A stretch of DNA of 50,040 nucleotides from Flavobacterium sp. ACAM 123 (lineage in GTDB: Bacteria > Bacteroidota > Bacteroidia > Flavobacteriales > Flavobacteriaceae). Positions 1 through 9,419 of the stretch are shown in pieces; position 1 is the stretch's first letter; the number at the start of each line of letters is the position of its first letter. Below the pieces are notes generated by a model. That model was not told the origin of the DNA and made no database searches. It was given only the letters and a program-made list of their open reading frames with translations. The stretch covers positions 1-50,040 of the forward strand of contig NZ_AJXL01000014.1 in NCBI RefSeq assembly GCF_000264055.1, written 5' to 3'. The position numbers were made by a program, and so were the translations under genes.

Positions 1-49
1 TAACTAAAAAAAAACAAACTCCCCACTAGAAACGTATCAATAGTTACTG

Positions 50-748
50 TTAACGTTTTGGGTGTTTTTTTATCGTTTCCCAAGCTTCCTCCATTCCTGG
101 AGACCAATGAATATCATCAAAAATCCAAACGGTATCATTAGTTATTGTAGGTAATAATAGATCAAAGTAGTCTAATGTGGACTGCTTCTGATGGTTACCG
201 TCGAAATAGATTAAGGAAAAGTACTCTGTTGAAGTATTCGCTTTTTCTAAATAGTTACTAAATTCATTCACTTCAAATTCTACATTGGGTAAAGCAAATT
301 TTTCTAATTGCTCTTGGGCAATTTTTGATGTTTCTGGACAGCCTTCAAGTGTCGTTATTTGTGCTTTTGGGTTTCCAACGGATAAGGCAACTGTTGCCAA
401 TCCTAGTGATGTTCCTATTTCTAAAATAGTGTCAGGCTGAAAATAATTACTAACACGGAACAATAATTCGTCTCGTTTCTGTGTGATCCCAGCGGTTTTG
501 GCAATCCTGGAGATTTCTCTTTTGTTGGATTTGAATACTTTAGAACCCGCTCCAAAATCATTAACTTCAATTGTATTTTTATTTTCTAAAAGTGCCTTTC
601 GATAGTTTTTTAAAACTTTGTATTCCGGTTTTGGCTTGCGGTCGTAAAAACATTTAGTAATCAAAGTGAATACAAAAGGGGAGTGTACGGCATGCTCATT
701 CTTAGAGTGCCAAAGGAATTTCAGGTAAGATTTGATTTGGAATAGCAT
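50..748 (-). CDS. class I SAM-dependent methyltransferase
   Basis: Likely a cytosolic SAM-dependent methyltransferase of the O-methyltransferase type; the substrate is unknown. The Rossmann SAM-binding motif is visible as 'ILEIGTSLGLA' in the middle of the protein. A later acidic strand, 'SLIYFDGNH', resembles the metal/substrate side of family 3 O-methyltransferases, and 'WIFDDIHWSPG' follows. The frame is open upstream to 799. I chose the internal ATG at 748 (232 aa) because the protein then begins with the basic, aromatic segment 'MLFQIKSYLKFLWHSKNEH', while the extra 17 residues look like untranslated leader. No neighbour points to a pathway. The methyltransferase call is firm; the substrate class is inferred. 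Confidence 0.8.
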   Translation of the reverse strand: MLFQIKSYLKFLWHSKNEHAVHSPFVFTLITKCFYDRKPKPEYKVLKNYRKALLENKNTIEVNDFGAGSKVFKSNKREISRIAKTAGITQKRDELLFRVSNYFQPDTILEIGTSLGLATVALSVGNPKAQITTLEGCPETSKIAQEQLEKFALPNVEFEVNEFSNYLEKANTSTEYFSLIYFDGNHQKQSTLDYFDLLLPTITNDTVWIFDDIHWSPGMEEAWETIKKHPKR

Positions 749-1032
749 AGCAGTTATTACACGGATTTTCACGTAGGAAACGCGAAGATACAAAGGCATT
801 TTATAATTGTGGATTTTTATAAATTAAAAACCGCAACCTATTACCTGCCATTATGATTATTTGGATTATCGGTTCAATCTTTTTCAAGGATAAAAAGTTT
901 TGCCATTGCCTTTAAGCCGGAAGTAGAAGTAGTTCTTACAAGTTGTGGGTTTGCGTTTCATGTGTGTGTTCAGGCGCTCTTTTAATTGCGTATTCTAGTT
1001 ATCGGGAGAAATTAGTGTTGTTTTTTTCTCAA

Positions 1033-1260
1033 TTATTTAGCGCTGATAGCAATAGATACCGCGAAAATAGTTGCCGTATGCTTCCTTAATTCTAAATAGG
1101 AAAGAAATTTTACTGCTGTATAACTTTTCCCTGAAATCAATGCTTTAATAGGAACATATAAGGAAATCAGTGTGAAACCCGTAGTCAGTAGGACCATTGA
1201 TAACAACGTTTTGAATATAAAATTTTTCCAGCTCGTCTGCAATTTGAAGGTCTGTTTCAT
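1033..1260 (-). CDS. small hypothetical membrane protein
   Basis: A 75-residue protein with an ATG start that I do not recognise. It has a basic N-terminus, then a hydrophobic segment at about residues 17-37 ('LLSMVLLTTGFTLISLYV') and a second weaker one near the C-terminus ('ATIFAVSIAISAK'), so it is probably a small inner-membrane protein. It lies alone between the methyltransferase and a histidine kinase gene on the same strand. The roughly 230 bases between it and the methyltransferase hold nothing I can identify. It could be spurious, but the hydrophobic pattern argues mildly for a real gene. Confidence 0.5.
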   Translation of the reverse strand: MKQTFKLQTSWKNFIFKTLLSMVLLTTGFTLISLYVPIKALISGKSYTAVKFLSYLELRKHTATIFAVSIAISAK

Positions 1261-1337
1261 TGTGTTGCAAGTGTAAGCAATTTTGTCTTTGGGTATAAAC
1301 TTCGAGCGCTCATTAAATTTGCTTGAGTTGGCTAAGG

Positions 1338-2465
1338 TTATTTATATTGTTCTGCGGGAAGTATAAATTTAACATCACAGCCTTTTCCCAGTTCACTTTC
1401 GACCCATATTTTCCCACTGTGCTTTTTAACAAATTCTTTACAGAGAATTAAACCTAAACCGGTCCCGGTTTCACCTGATGTTCCACTTTGAGTTACTTGA
1501 TATCCTACCTTGAATATTTTACTTTTGACATCTTCGTTCATACCTACACCATTGTCAGATACTGTAATTTCAATTTGTTCAGGACTTGCAATGGCTACAA
1601 CAGTAATTTCACCTCCTTCATTTGTGAATTTTATTGCATTAGTGATAAGATTTCGCAAAATGGTAAGGACCATATTCTTATCGGCATAAATGACTACGTC
1701 TTCAGAATAAAAATAGTTTAACGAAATATTTTTAACAACTGCTGTCGAATTTAATAAATCATCTATTGCCTCTTTGATAGAATGGAAATTTATAAATTCC
1801 GGTTTAAAATGTAATTGACCGGTTTGTGATTTTTGCCAATTCAATAAATTATCCAATAAAACAAGGGTGCTTTTTGCTGAAGATTCGATTGCTTTTATAA
1901 AGAGTTCAGTTTGCTCAAAGTTTTCACTTTTGTATTTTTTTAATAATTGTTTTGAAAAGCCCAAAATAGTATTGAATGGACTTCTAAGATCATGAGCAAT
2001 TATCGAAAAGAGTTTATCTTTAGTTAAATTAATTTCTTTGATTTCTTTTCCTTTTTCTATCAAGCCTAATTCAGCTTCTTTCCTTGAAGTTATATCTATA
2101 AAAGTACACACAACTTGTTGAACTGATTTATTTACTATTTTCTGTGGCATAGCATCAACTAGTAGCCAAACATTGTCTTTGGAGACGGGGCGGTAAACTC
2201 CCATGATTACACCGCAAACAGGTTTGCAAGTAGCAAGTACCATAGGGACAGGGTGCGTGTTTCCGGGAAAAGGGGAGCCGTCTTCATGAATTACTTTCCA
2301 TTCAGGGTCGAATGATGTTTTACCAACAAGTTGATCTTCAGTTAAACCAAGCAATTCTAGCGCTGCAGGGTTACTCAGCAATATTTCTGCTTTGGGTCCT
2401 TGTAATAACACACCAACACGCATATTAAATACCATTTGTCTGAATTTTTCCTCACTTCCTACCAT
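1338..2465 (-). CDS. PAS-domain sensor histidine kinase
   Basis: A sensor kinase of 375 aa. The N-terminal 130 residues form a PAS domain ('SEEKFRQMVFNMRVGVLLQ' to 'FIDITSRKEAE'), followed by a short coiled linker. Then come the HisKA box with the phospho-acceptor His in 'FSIIAHDLRSPFNTILGFS' and a complete HATPase_c domain: N box 'NLITNAIKFTNEGG', G1 'DNGVGM', F box and G2 'GTGLGLIL'. No membrane segment or receiver domain is present, so it should be cytosolic and sense an internal signal. No response regulator gene is adjacent, so its partner is elsewhere. Upstream of the ATG, 19 further in-frame codons are open and encode a charged helix ('LEIKKVNQK') without a start codon, which hints at a lost N-terminal part. 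Confidence 0.88.
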   Translation of the reverse strand: MVGSEEKFRQMVFNMRVGVLLQGPKAEILLSNPAALELLGLTEDQLVGKTSFDPEWKVIHEDGSPFPGNTHPVPMVLATCKPVCGVIMGVYRPVSKDNVWLLVDAMPQKIVNKSVQQVVCTFIDITSRKEAELGLIEKGKEIKEINLTKDKLFSIIAHDLRSPFNTILGFSKQLLKKYKSENFEQTELFIKAIESSAKSTLVLLDNLLNWQKSQTGQLHFKPEFINFHSIKEAIDDLLNSTAVVKNISLNYFYSEDVVIYADKNMVLTILRNLITNAIKFTNEGGEITVVAIASPEQIEITVSDNGVGMNEDVKSKIFKVGYQVTQSGTSGETGTGLGLILCKEFVKKHSGKIWVESELGKGCDVKFILPAEQYK

Positions 2466-2681
2466 TTTTTGATTAACTTTTTTTATTTCTAGAACCGGGA
2501 AATTACTCCTTCTAATTCCTTTGTGCTATTATTTCGCCCGTATTTAAATTTATTTGCGCGGCTCTTTTAAATTAGCGGCAAGGCGAGTATTGCTTAACGA
2601 TGCACCGATATTACTATTTTTATTCCTAAAAATCAAAATAATCGATTGTTTCAGGTTCATTTTCTTTTTTGTGAAAAAGGA

Positions 2682-2736
2682 AACCCCAATACTTTCATGC
2701 AGTGCTGCTAAAAGTGCTGGGGCTTATTTTTATAAG
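2682..2736 (-). terminator. possible terminator after the ABC-F gene
   Basis: An imperfect hairpin in which CCCCA...ACTTT pairs with AAAGT...TGGGG around a loop of about 17 bases. It lies 40-90 bases beyond the stop of the ABC-F gene on the minus strand and is followed there by a T-rich run. The rest of the 306-base gap (2466-2771) shows no gene. Confidence 0.4.
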
Positions 2737-2771
2737 GAATGTCTTTTTATTCCCCCTTGGGGTTTGTGTGG

Positions 2772-4634
2772 TTATCCCTCTATCTTAGCTGAAAGTTCAA
2801 ACCAGCGCTCTTCTCGGTCTTCAATTTTATTATTGATGTTTTCGAGTTCTTTTGCTTTTTTTGAAATGTCATTATCTGGTACTTTTCCGTCTGTGAATAA
2901 TTGCTCAATTGCAATTTTTTGAACTTCAAAATCCTTGATTTCTTTTTCTATTTTTTGATATTCTTTTTGCTCGTTGAAAGTTAAGTTTCCGGTTGGGTTG
3001 TTTTGCTTCCAGTCTTTCTTCTCTGCTTTGTTTTCTTCTTTCTGAGCCACATCCGTACTGTCTTCGTAGGCTCTAAAATCAGAATAGTTTCCGGGGAAAT
3101 TTTCAACCTCGCCATTTCCTCTAAAAATGAACAAGTGATCTACAATCTTATCCATGAAATATCTATCGTGAGAAACCACAAGTAAGCAACCTGGGTAGTC
3201 TAAAAGGAAGCTTTCTAAAACGTTCAAGGTAACAATATCAAGATCGTTCGTTGGCTCATCTAGAATCAAGAAATTAGGGTTCTGAATCAAAACCGTACAC
3301 AAGTACAAACGTTTTAATTCTCCACCGCTCAATCGATCCACAAAATCATATTGCTTTTTCGCATCAAAAAGAAAACGCTCCAGCAATTGAGATGCTGAAA
3401 TCATTTTTCCTTTCATTAACGGAATAAATTCTCCGTATTCTTTGATGACATCAATCACCCGTTGTCCCGGTTTAGGATTAATTCCGCTCTGGGTATAATA
3501 GCCTAATTTGATTGTTTCACCAATTACCACTTTTCCTCCATCAAGCGGAAGTGCACCAGTCAATAAATTCAAAAAGGTTGATTTTCCTGTCCCATTTTTT
3601 CCAATGATTCCAATACGTTCTCCCGGCTGAAAATCGTAACTGAAATTGTCCATAATTACATGGTCCTTGAATTTCTTGGAGATTTTGTGAAGCTCGATAA
3701 TCTTGCTTCCCATACGTTCCATGTTGATCTCCAATTCTACTTTATTTTCCTTGCGACGGCTTTGTGCTTTGTCTTTAATTTCGTAAAAATCTTCCTGACG
3801 CGATTTGGATTTTGTCGTTCTCGCTTTCGGTTGACGTCGCATCCATTCTAATTCTTTTACAAACAGATTTTGAGCCTTGTCCACACTTGAATTTTCGGAA
3901 GCAATGCGTTCTTCTTTTTTCTCTAAATAGTAGGAGTAGTTTCCTTTGTAGGAATATAATTTACCATTATCCAGTTCGATAATTTCGTTACAAACGCGTT
4001 CTAAGAAGAAACGGTCGTGCGTCACCATAAACAAGGTAATGTTTTCTTTGGCAAAATAAGCTTCTAGCCATTCGATCATCTCTAAATCCAGGTGATTCGT
4101 AGGTTCATCCAGAATCAATAAATCAGGGCGGTTAATTAAAATAATCGCCAGAGACAAACGTTTTTGCTGTCCACCTGAGAGATTTTTCACTTTCAGTTTG
4201 AAATCTTCCAACTTCAGTTTGAATAAAATTTGTCTGTATTGCGTTTCGAAATCCCAAGCGTTGTGTCGGTCCATTCCGTCAAAAGCTTTTTGATAGGTTT
4301 CTTCGTCTTCTGGGTGTTCTAATGCTTTTTCGTAAGCTTTAATCACCTTCAAAATCTCATTATCCGAAGCGAAAATGCTTTCTTCGATGGTCAGTTCGTC
4401 CTGCAGGTTATTGTTTTGAGACAAGAAAGCCATTTTGATTCCTTTTCTCAAAACTACGTTTCCAGTATCCGATTCATCTAGCCCATTAATGATACTCATT
4501 ATGGTCGTTTTTCCAGAGCCATTTTTAGCTATGAAGGCAATTTTTTGGTCTTTGCTAATTCCGAAAGAGATGTTTTCAAAAAGCGTTCTCTCTCCGTAAG
4601 ATTTCGAGATATTTTCAACAGATAAGTAATTCAT
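2772..4634 (-). CDS. ABC-F family ATP-binding protein (Uup-like)
   Basis: A 620-aa protein with two fused ABC ATPase domains and no membrane segments, the layout of ABC-F proteins that act on the ribosome or in stress rather than in transport. Domain 1 has Walker A 'AKNGSGKTT' (residues 36-44), signature 'LSGGQQKRLS' and Walker B 'LLILDEPTNHLDL'. The charged linker (about 240-310) is rich in R and K. Domain 2 has 'GKNGTGKST', 'LSGGELKRLY' and 'FLILDEPTNDLDI'. A C-terminal coiled coil (about 545-618) resembles that of Uup, which suits a DNA- or ribosome-associated role. The first Walker A glycine of domain 1 is alanine. It is transcribed alone. Confidence 0.92.
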   Translation of the reverse strand: MNYLSVENISKSYGERTLFENISFGISKDQKIAFIAKNGSGKTTIMSIINGLDESDTGNVVLRKGIKMAFLSQNNNLQDELTIEESIFASDNEILKVIKAYEKALEHPEDEETYQKAFDGMDRHNAWDFETQYRQILFKLKLEDFKLKVKNLSGGQQKRLSLAIILINRPDLLILDEPTNHLDLEMIEWLEAYFAKENITLFMVTHDRFFLERVCNEIIELDNGKLYSYKGNYSYYLEKKEERIASENSSVDKAQNLFVKELEWMRRQPKARTTKSKSRQEDFYEIKDKAQSRRKENKVELEINMERMGSKIIELHKISKKFKDHVIMDNFSYDFQPGERIGIIGKNGTGKSTFLNLLTGALPLDGGKVVIGETIKLGYYTQSGINPKPGQRVIDVIKEYGEFIPLMKGKMISASQLLERFLFDAKKQYDFVDRLSGGELKRLYLCTVLIQNPNFLILDEPTNDLDIVTLNVLESFLLDYPGCLLVVSHDRYFMDKIVDHLFIFRGNGEVENFPGNYSDFRAYEDSTDVAQKEENKAEKKDWKQNNPTGNLTFNEQKEYQKIEKEIKDFEVQKIAIEQLFTDGKVPDNDISKKAKELENINNKIEDREERWFELSAKIEG

Positions 4635-4731
4635 GCGTGTAACTAGATATATTTGTTATGATTACGCAGTTTTTTAGTAGGCAAGCGCTAATTAAAGGTC
4701 TAATTATCAGTTGCCAAAAAAAACCACTGGG

Positions 4732-4739
4732 CAAAGGTA
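4732..4739 (-). promoter_or_regulatory. -7 promoter element for the ABC-F gene
   Basis: On the minus strand the sequence reads TACCTTTG, an exact match to the flavobacterial -7 box TANNTTTG, about 98 bases upstream of the ABC-F start. No clear -33 TTG is seen at the expected distance. The remaining 4635-5029 gap shows no gene on either strand. Confidence 0.4.
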
Positions 4740-5029
4740 GTTTATTATTTTTAGCTTAAAATTTTTTGGAAAGAAGAACTTTCTCGAATTGAGGCAGTTT
4801 AATTAGTCTTCGGTGATTAACAGATGGAATATCTGACGCGTTCGCTGCATTGATACTCATTTCTATAGGCTGTGCAGTTGATTTCCTACTTATTTTATTT
4901 TTATCTCTTTAGATTTAATTCCTCGAAGGGTAGCCCGGATTTTTCACACAGACTAAAAATAAAATTTGCTGTAAATACCTTGAAGTGCTACGCTAAGGTT
5001 GTTTATTGGTAAGGCTATCGTTTTGGTAT

Positions 5030-6301
5030 TTAAAGTAATTTAAGCAAAGCAAGTACAATTCCTACTATACCACCTACAACGGCGCCGTTCAATCGGATGT
5101 ATTGTAAATCGTTGCCTACTTTGTCTTCAATTTGCTCCACCAGTTCTTTGTTGTTTAGTTTCATCATGCTGCTGCGAACCATATTCCCGATTTCACTGTG
5201 GAATTTTACCAGTAGTTCTGAAATGGTTTCCCTGATCCAATGGTTGATTTTCTTTTGGGCCGCTGCGTCGTCTCGCAAATCGGATAGCATGCGATTAAGA
5301 TTGGAAATCAAGAACTGCATCAGCGGTGTCTCATTGTTTTGGAGTTGCGCTGTTATGGTTTCTTTGGAGCGAATCAATAGATCATGTATGACTTTCTCTC
5401 CTTCCACATGCTGTATCACACGTTCTTTTAGATTCTGTATTATATTAATTGACTTTTCTTCGCCGGACGTTAATTGTCGCGCAAAATCAAGAACCCACAC
5501 GTCAAACTTAGTGCGAATTGGGTGATTAGGGTCTGACTTGGCCTCTGACATCAACTCTTCTGCCTTGCTCAGCAGGTCGTCAGCGATAAGGTTTAAATCG
5601 ATTCCACCACTTTTCTCAGCAAAAAATAAGACTGTTTTTTTTAAAAAACCTTTGTTAGCATATTCTTCGGCTACAATTTCAAGCTTGGCAAGTAGCAGCG
5701 TTTTTACCTCGGAATTAGTAAGAGCGGCGGTGCTTTCCTCAATAACCAGTTCCCACAGTTGGTGATGGTCTCCATTTTTGATGGCTTTCTCCAACCAAGT
5801 TCCCAAAGGGGAAGCCAAGTCTATACTGGCAATCTGCTCTCTTAATATTTTTTGCAAGGCGTCCGCAAATTTTGGATTGTCCAATTCGTTTGCGAATTTT
5901 AAAACTATATTTTGAATTAAACTAAGCGCATTTTTTTGGTTTTTGGGTTGTTGGATGAAATCCAAAATAGTTTTGGCTAAGTCCACTTCGTTTAATTTTT
6001 CGGCAATAACGTTTGGCGATAGCCATTTATTAGTTACTAGATCGACTATACCTTCGGTTAGTTTTTCTCGGTTTTTAGCGATAATGTGCGTATGCTTGCG
6101 GACAAAAGGAATTGGAATTTCATGAAATAGTGCGCTTACTGCAAACCAGTCAGCAAATCCACCAATGGTAGCCGCCTCAAAACCTGCCGTGACAATTTTC
6201 CAACCGTGATTAGTTAGAATATCCATGCGAAGCAATACTTCAAAAAACACTAGGCCTGCGAAGGCGACTAGTAAAGAGATCGATCCGAGGTTATTTTTCA
6301 T
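5030..6301 (-). CDS. DUF445 family membrane protein
   Basis: A 423-aa protein matching the DUF445 (YheB/YjiN-like) layout. It has an N-terminal hydrophobic segment ('ISLLVAFAGLVFFEVLL'), the family signature 'GGFADWFAVSALF' at about residue 47, a long helical middle and a C-terminal membrane anchor ('AVVGGIVGIVLALLKLL'). The function of the family is unclear; the topology suggests a membrane-anchored protein with a large helical domain. The frame extends to a TTG at 6334, but the ATG at 6301, preceded by an A-rich 'TAAAA' typical of this phylum, is the better start. No operon partner is seen. Confidence 0.88.
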   Translation of the reverse strand: MKNNLGSISLLVAFAGLVFFEVLLRMDILTNHGWKIVTAGFEAATIGGFADWFAVSALFHEIPIPFVRKHTHIIAKNREKLTEGIVDLVTNKWLSPNVIAEKLNEVDLAKTILDFIQQPKNQKNALSLIQNIVLKFANELDNPKFADALQKILREQIASIDLASPLGTWLEKAIKNGDHHQLWELVIEESTAALTNSEVKTLLLAKLEIVAEEYANKGFLKKTVLFFAEKSGGIDLNLIADDLLSKAEELMSEAKSDPNHPIRTKFDVWVLDFARQLTSGEEKSINIIQNLKERVIQHVEGEKVIHDLLIRSKETITAQLQNNETPLMQFLISNLNRMLSDLRDDAAAQKKINHWIRETISELLVKFHSEIGNMVRSSMMKLNNKELVEQIEDKVGNDLQYIRLNGAVVGGIVGIVLALLKLL

Positions 6302-6480
6302 GGGTTTTATTAGTTTGAAAATAAGTTTTAACAAGTAGAAATGTAAGTAATTATTGTTGAATATTGTTCGCAGAAGCGATTTTTTTGATAAAAAAGAGGG
6401 GTAATAACTTAAATATGTAAAAATATTTTTTATTGCGACAAGAGTTTTTTGTTTGTAAAGAGGAAAGACTCGTATTTGGA

Positions 6481-7449
6481 TTATATGCCTAGATAATCGG
6501 ACAAATAAGGACTTAGGTCTACTTGATGTAATTGTTGTGGTACAACTATAAATGGTTTTCTTATAAAATTTTCATTGGTTAGATAATATTGCAAACCATT
6601 TTGGGTAGTAATACCTTCAATTTGATGAAACGGAAGTGCTATTTTAATTTTTCGCTTATTGCCGGAAAAGAAGTCCGAACGGTCGTAATCATAAAAAAGA
6701 TAAACAAAAGGAGACAGCAATTTAGTGTAGCCGCTGAGGACAAGCAGTTTTTTGTCGTTCACAATTGTAGCCGAAGTAATCAACCCTTTTACGTTGAAAG
6801 TGTTTTTCAGTTGGGCACTATAATTACCAGGCGTTTTAGGGATGGTATATACTGACGTTCTTTTTTGTCTCCATTGTTTCGTAAATAAGTAGATGCTATC
6901 ATCGACAACAACAAAGGCTTCGCAATCAAAATTAGTTTTGTTGGAGTTCACTTTCGTAAAGTCAGTCTGGTTTGAATACGAGAAGGAAATAGTGTCAATT
7001 TTATGAGTTTTCCTATCGATTGATCTTTTTTCAATCCTTAAAATATGCAGGTCTTTTCTGTTTCCCGAAGCATTATTTCCAAAATCGCCAATATAAAAAT
7101 AGCTGCTGTCTTGTGAAATTTCTTCCCAGTCTTTGTTAGTTACTTTTTTAAGAGCTATTTTCTTTTGAACGACTCCGCTCGTATCCACGCCATAAATCGT
7201 AGTGTCCGTATCATCATTCGTCGTCCATAACAGATTATCGTTCAATAGAAGGCCAGATGTTTCGTTCAGAAGGGCTGGTAATTGTATCGAGTACTTCGGT
7301 TTTACTTTTGCCCTGCGATACGTACAACTGCCATTATTTATAGTTGCGGACGGATTGAAGTTTTTCGACAAAGGATCAGTACACCCCGAAATTTGGGCAT
7401 GCATCTGGCTGATAAAAAGAAGAAATGCTAATGAAAATACTTTTTTCAA
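6481..7449 (-). CDS. secreted protein with calcium-site-like N-terminal repeat
   Basis: A 322-aa protein with a signal peptide ('MKKVFSLAFLLFISQMHAQ') and a TTG start. Directly after it comes one 'GCTDPLSKNFNPSATINNGS'-type unit. Such Cys- and Asp-rich units are common in cell-surface proteins of Bacteroidota. The remaining 280 residues look like a beta-propeller ('ETSGLLLNDNLLWTTNDD', 'WEEISQDSSYFYIGDFGNN', 'DCEAFVVVDDSIYLFTKQW'), as in periplasmic or secreted phytase/esterase-like propellers. No sorting domain is present at the C-terminus, so it may stay in the periplasm or outer membrane. The enzymatic role is unknown. Confidence 0.72.
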   Translation of the reverse strand: MKKVFSLAFLLFISQMHAQISGCTDPLSKNFNPSATINNGSCTYRRAKVKPKYSIQLPALLNETSGLLLNDNLLWTTNDDTDTTIYGVDTSGVVQKKIALKKVTNKDWEEISQDSSYFYIGDFGNNASGNRKDLHILRIEKRSIDRKTHKIDTISFSYSNQTDFTKVNSNKTNFDCEAFVVVDDSIYLFTKQWRQKRTSVYTIPKTPGNYSAQLKNTFNVKGLITSATIVNDKKLLVLSGYTKLLSPFVYLFYDYDRSDFFSGNKRKIKIALPFHQIEGITTQNGLQYYLTNENFIRKPFIVVPQQLHQVDLSPYLSDYLGI

Positions 7450-7666
7450 TGAGTCGGAATAGATTGATAATTTATATTTCTCAAAAGTAATCGATTCTGA
7501 TTAAAAACAAACAATCGTTAGATTTGGGATGTAGTGGCAGTGTTAAATTATTTTCATTGTATTTAAACACTGTTTTTTTTTCATTCATTTAGTAAGCTAA
7601 TGCAACTCCGTCATTTGATATGTTCCTGATTTCAGCTATTTTTTGTAATATTGATGCTTAGAAAAA

Positions 7667-7801
7667 ATGGCGGTAATTGCTACTTCTCCAGTGGTTGTTT
7701 TGGGACGTCCTTTTAAAAATAAAAAAGCAGTTCTCAACCAGGCAATAATAATGTTTGATGAAGAGATGTTGAGCAACAAATTGATGAAAAAACAGAAGTA
7801 G
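7667..7801 (+). CDS. possible 44-residue ORF before the GH30 gene
   Basis: An ATG-started frame of 44 residues ending one base before the GH30 start codon. Its sequence is basic and shows no membrane segment or motif I recognise ('LGRPFKNKKAVLNQAIIMF'). It could be a short leader peptide translated with the GH30 gene, the tail of a lost gene, or chance. The 216 bases before it (7450-7666) hold nothing identifiable. Confidence 0.25.
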   Translation: MAVIATSPVVVLGRPFKNKKAVLNQAIIMFDEEMLSNKLMKKQK

Positions 7802-7802
7802 T

Positions 7803-9263
7803 ATGAAAAAAATTATAATAGCGGCACTTTTAACAGTGACTCTTTCGGGTTTCTCACAGCAAAAAGGCAAAGCGGAAGCAAAAGCTTTTTTGACAAAAGA
7901 CAGAACGGTTACCGTTTATACCTCGGCAAGTAGTACAGATTTGAGATTGACAAAAACAGATGCCAACTTACGATTCACAGATTTAAAGCAGCCTTTGGAG
8001 ACTCAAATATGTGTGTTTGTTAATCCTGGAAAAACGTTTCAAACTTATTTGGGCATTGGCGGCGCTATAACGGACGCAAGTGCTACTGTTTTTGCAAAAT
8101 TAACCGAAGAAAGTCAACAAGAATTCCTAGACGCTTATTATGATCAAGAAAAAGGAATTGGATACTCTATAATTAGAACGACTATTCACAGCTGTGATTT
8201 TAGCCCAGAAAGTTATACTTATATTGATGAAGGAGATACAGCCTTGAAAACGTTTAATATTGATCATGATAAGGAATTTAGGATTCCATTGATCAAAAAA
8301 GCAATTGCAGCTGCAGGCGGAAAAGCAACTTTATATGTGAGTCCTTGGAGCCCACCAGCTTTCATGAAGAATACCAAGAACATGCTGAATGGAGGTAGAT
8401 TATTACCTGAATTCTATCAGGCATGGGCGAATTATTATGTGAAATTTATCAATAGTTATGAAAAAGAAGAGATTCCTGTTTGGGGTTTAACGGTTCAAAA
8501 TGAACCAATGGCAAAACAGACTTGGGAATCATGTATTTACACGGCAGAGGAAGAACGTGATTTTGTAAAAAAATATTTAGGCCCAACATTGAAAAAGGCA
8601 GAACTTGGAGATAAAAAAATTACCGTTTGGGATCATAATAGAGATTTGCTATCTCAGAGAGCAAGTACGATTCTGGACGACCCGGAAGCGAGTAAATATG
8701 TTTGGGGAATCGGATTTCATTGGTATGAAAGCTGGAGTGGAGGGGATCCAATGTTTGAAAATGTTGGGAAAGTACACGAAATGTACCCTGATAAAAACTT
8801 GCTTTTTACCGAAGGATGTGTAGAGAAATTTGATTATTCCAAATTGCAACTGTGGGCAAACGGGGAGCGTTATGGGAAATCCATGATTCACGATTTTAAT
8901 AATGGAACTGTGGGATGGACGGATTGGAATATTCTTTTGGATGAAAATGGCGGGCCTAATCACGTAGGGAATTTTTGTTTTTCACCAATACATGGAGATA
9001 CGAGAACCGGCGCATTAATTTACACGCCTTCGTATTATTATATTGGTCATTTTTCTAAATTTATTGGTAAAAATGCCAAAAGAATTAGCAGTTTATCAAG
9101 CAGAAGTCAGTTGTTGACAACCTCTTTTTTAAATCAAGATAGTAAAGTAGTTACGGTGGTTATGAATCAAACTGATGCAACAATAAAATATAATTTATGT
9201 ATTGGAACAAAAGCGACTGAAGTTGTTATTTTGCCTCACGCAATCCAAACATTAGTGTACTAA
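7803..9263 (+). CDS. glycoside hydrolase family 30 (glucosylceramidase-like)
   Basis: A 486-aa exported glycosidase. Residues 1-19 are a signal peptide. The body is a (beta/alpha)8 barrel of the GH30 type with the typical 'GIGGAITDASA' strand, the acid/base Glu at residue 234 in 'GLTVQNEPM' and the nucleophile Glu at residue 337 in 'LLFTEGCVE'. A small beta-sandwich closes the C-terminus. GH30 members cleave beta-glucosyl, beta-1,6-glucan or xylan linkages; this one resembles the glucosylceramidase / beta-1,6-glucanase subgroup, but the substrate cannot be fixed from sequence. There is no SusC/SusD pair nearby, so it is not part of a classical polysaccharide utilisation locus. A 44-codon frame ends just before the start. 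Confidence 0.93.
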   Translation: MKKIIIAALLTVTLSGFSQQKGKAEAKAFLTKDRTVTVYTSASSTDLRLTKTDANLRFTDLKQPLETQICVFVNPGKTFQTYLGIGGAITDASATVFAKLTEESQQEFLDAYYDQEKGIGYSIIRTTIHSCDFSPESYTYIDEGDTALKTFNIDHDKEFRIPLIKKAIAAAGGKATLYVSPWSPPAFMKNTKNMLNGGRLLPEFYQAWANYYVKFINSYEKEEIPVWGLTVQNEPMAKQTWESCIYTAEEERDFVKKYLGPTLKKAELGDKKITVWDHNRDLLSQRASTILDDPEASKYVWGIGFHWYESWSGGDPMFENVGKVHEMYPDKNLLFTEGCVEKFDYSKLQLWANGERYGKSMIHDFNNGTVGWTDWNILLDENGGPNHVGNFCFSPIHGDTRTGALIYTPSYYYIGHFSKFIGKNAKRISSLSSRSQLLTTSFLNQDSKVVTVVMNQTDATIKYNLCIGTKATEVVILPHAIQTLVY

Positions 9264-9419
9264 CTGGCTTTTTTGGGCATATATTTCTCAGTTAACTGCT
9301 TTTTTTTTGGTAGATGTGTCGACTAGTATTTGTGTGTAATATTTAGAGACGGGCGTTGTCTTTCTACAAGCCAAAAATAGAATAAAAAACGGCATCCTAA
9401 AAAACTCAAAAAATATATC

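Noticed and set aside
2554..2922. Plus-strand 122-residue frame over the ABC-F 3' end
   Set aside because: It overlaps a well-supported gene and a terminator hairpin, and its composition is that of antisense DNA.
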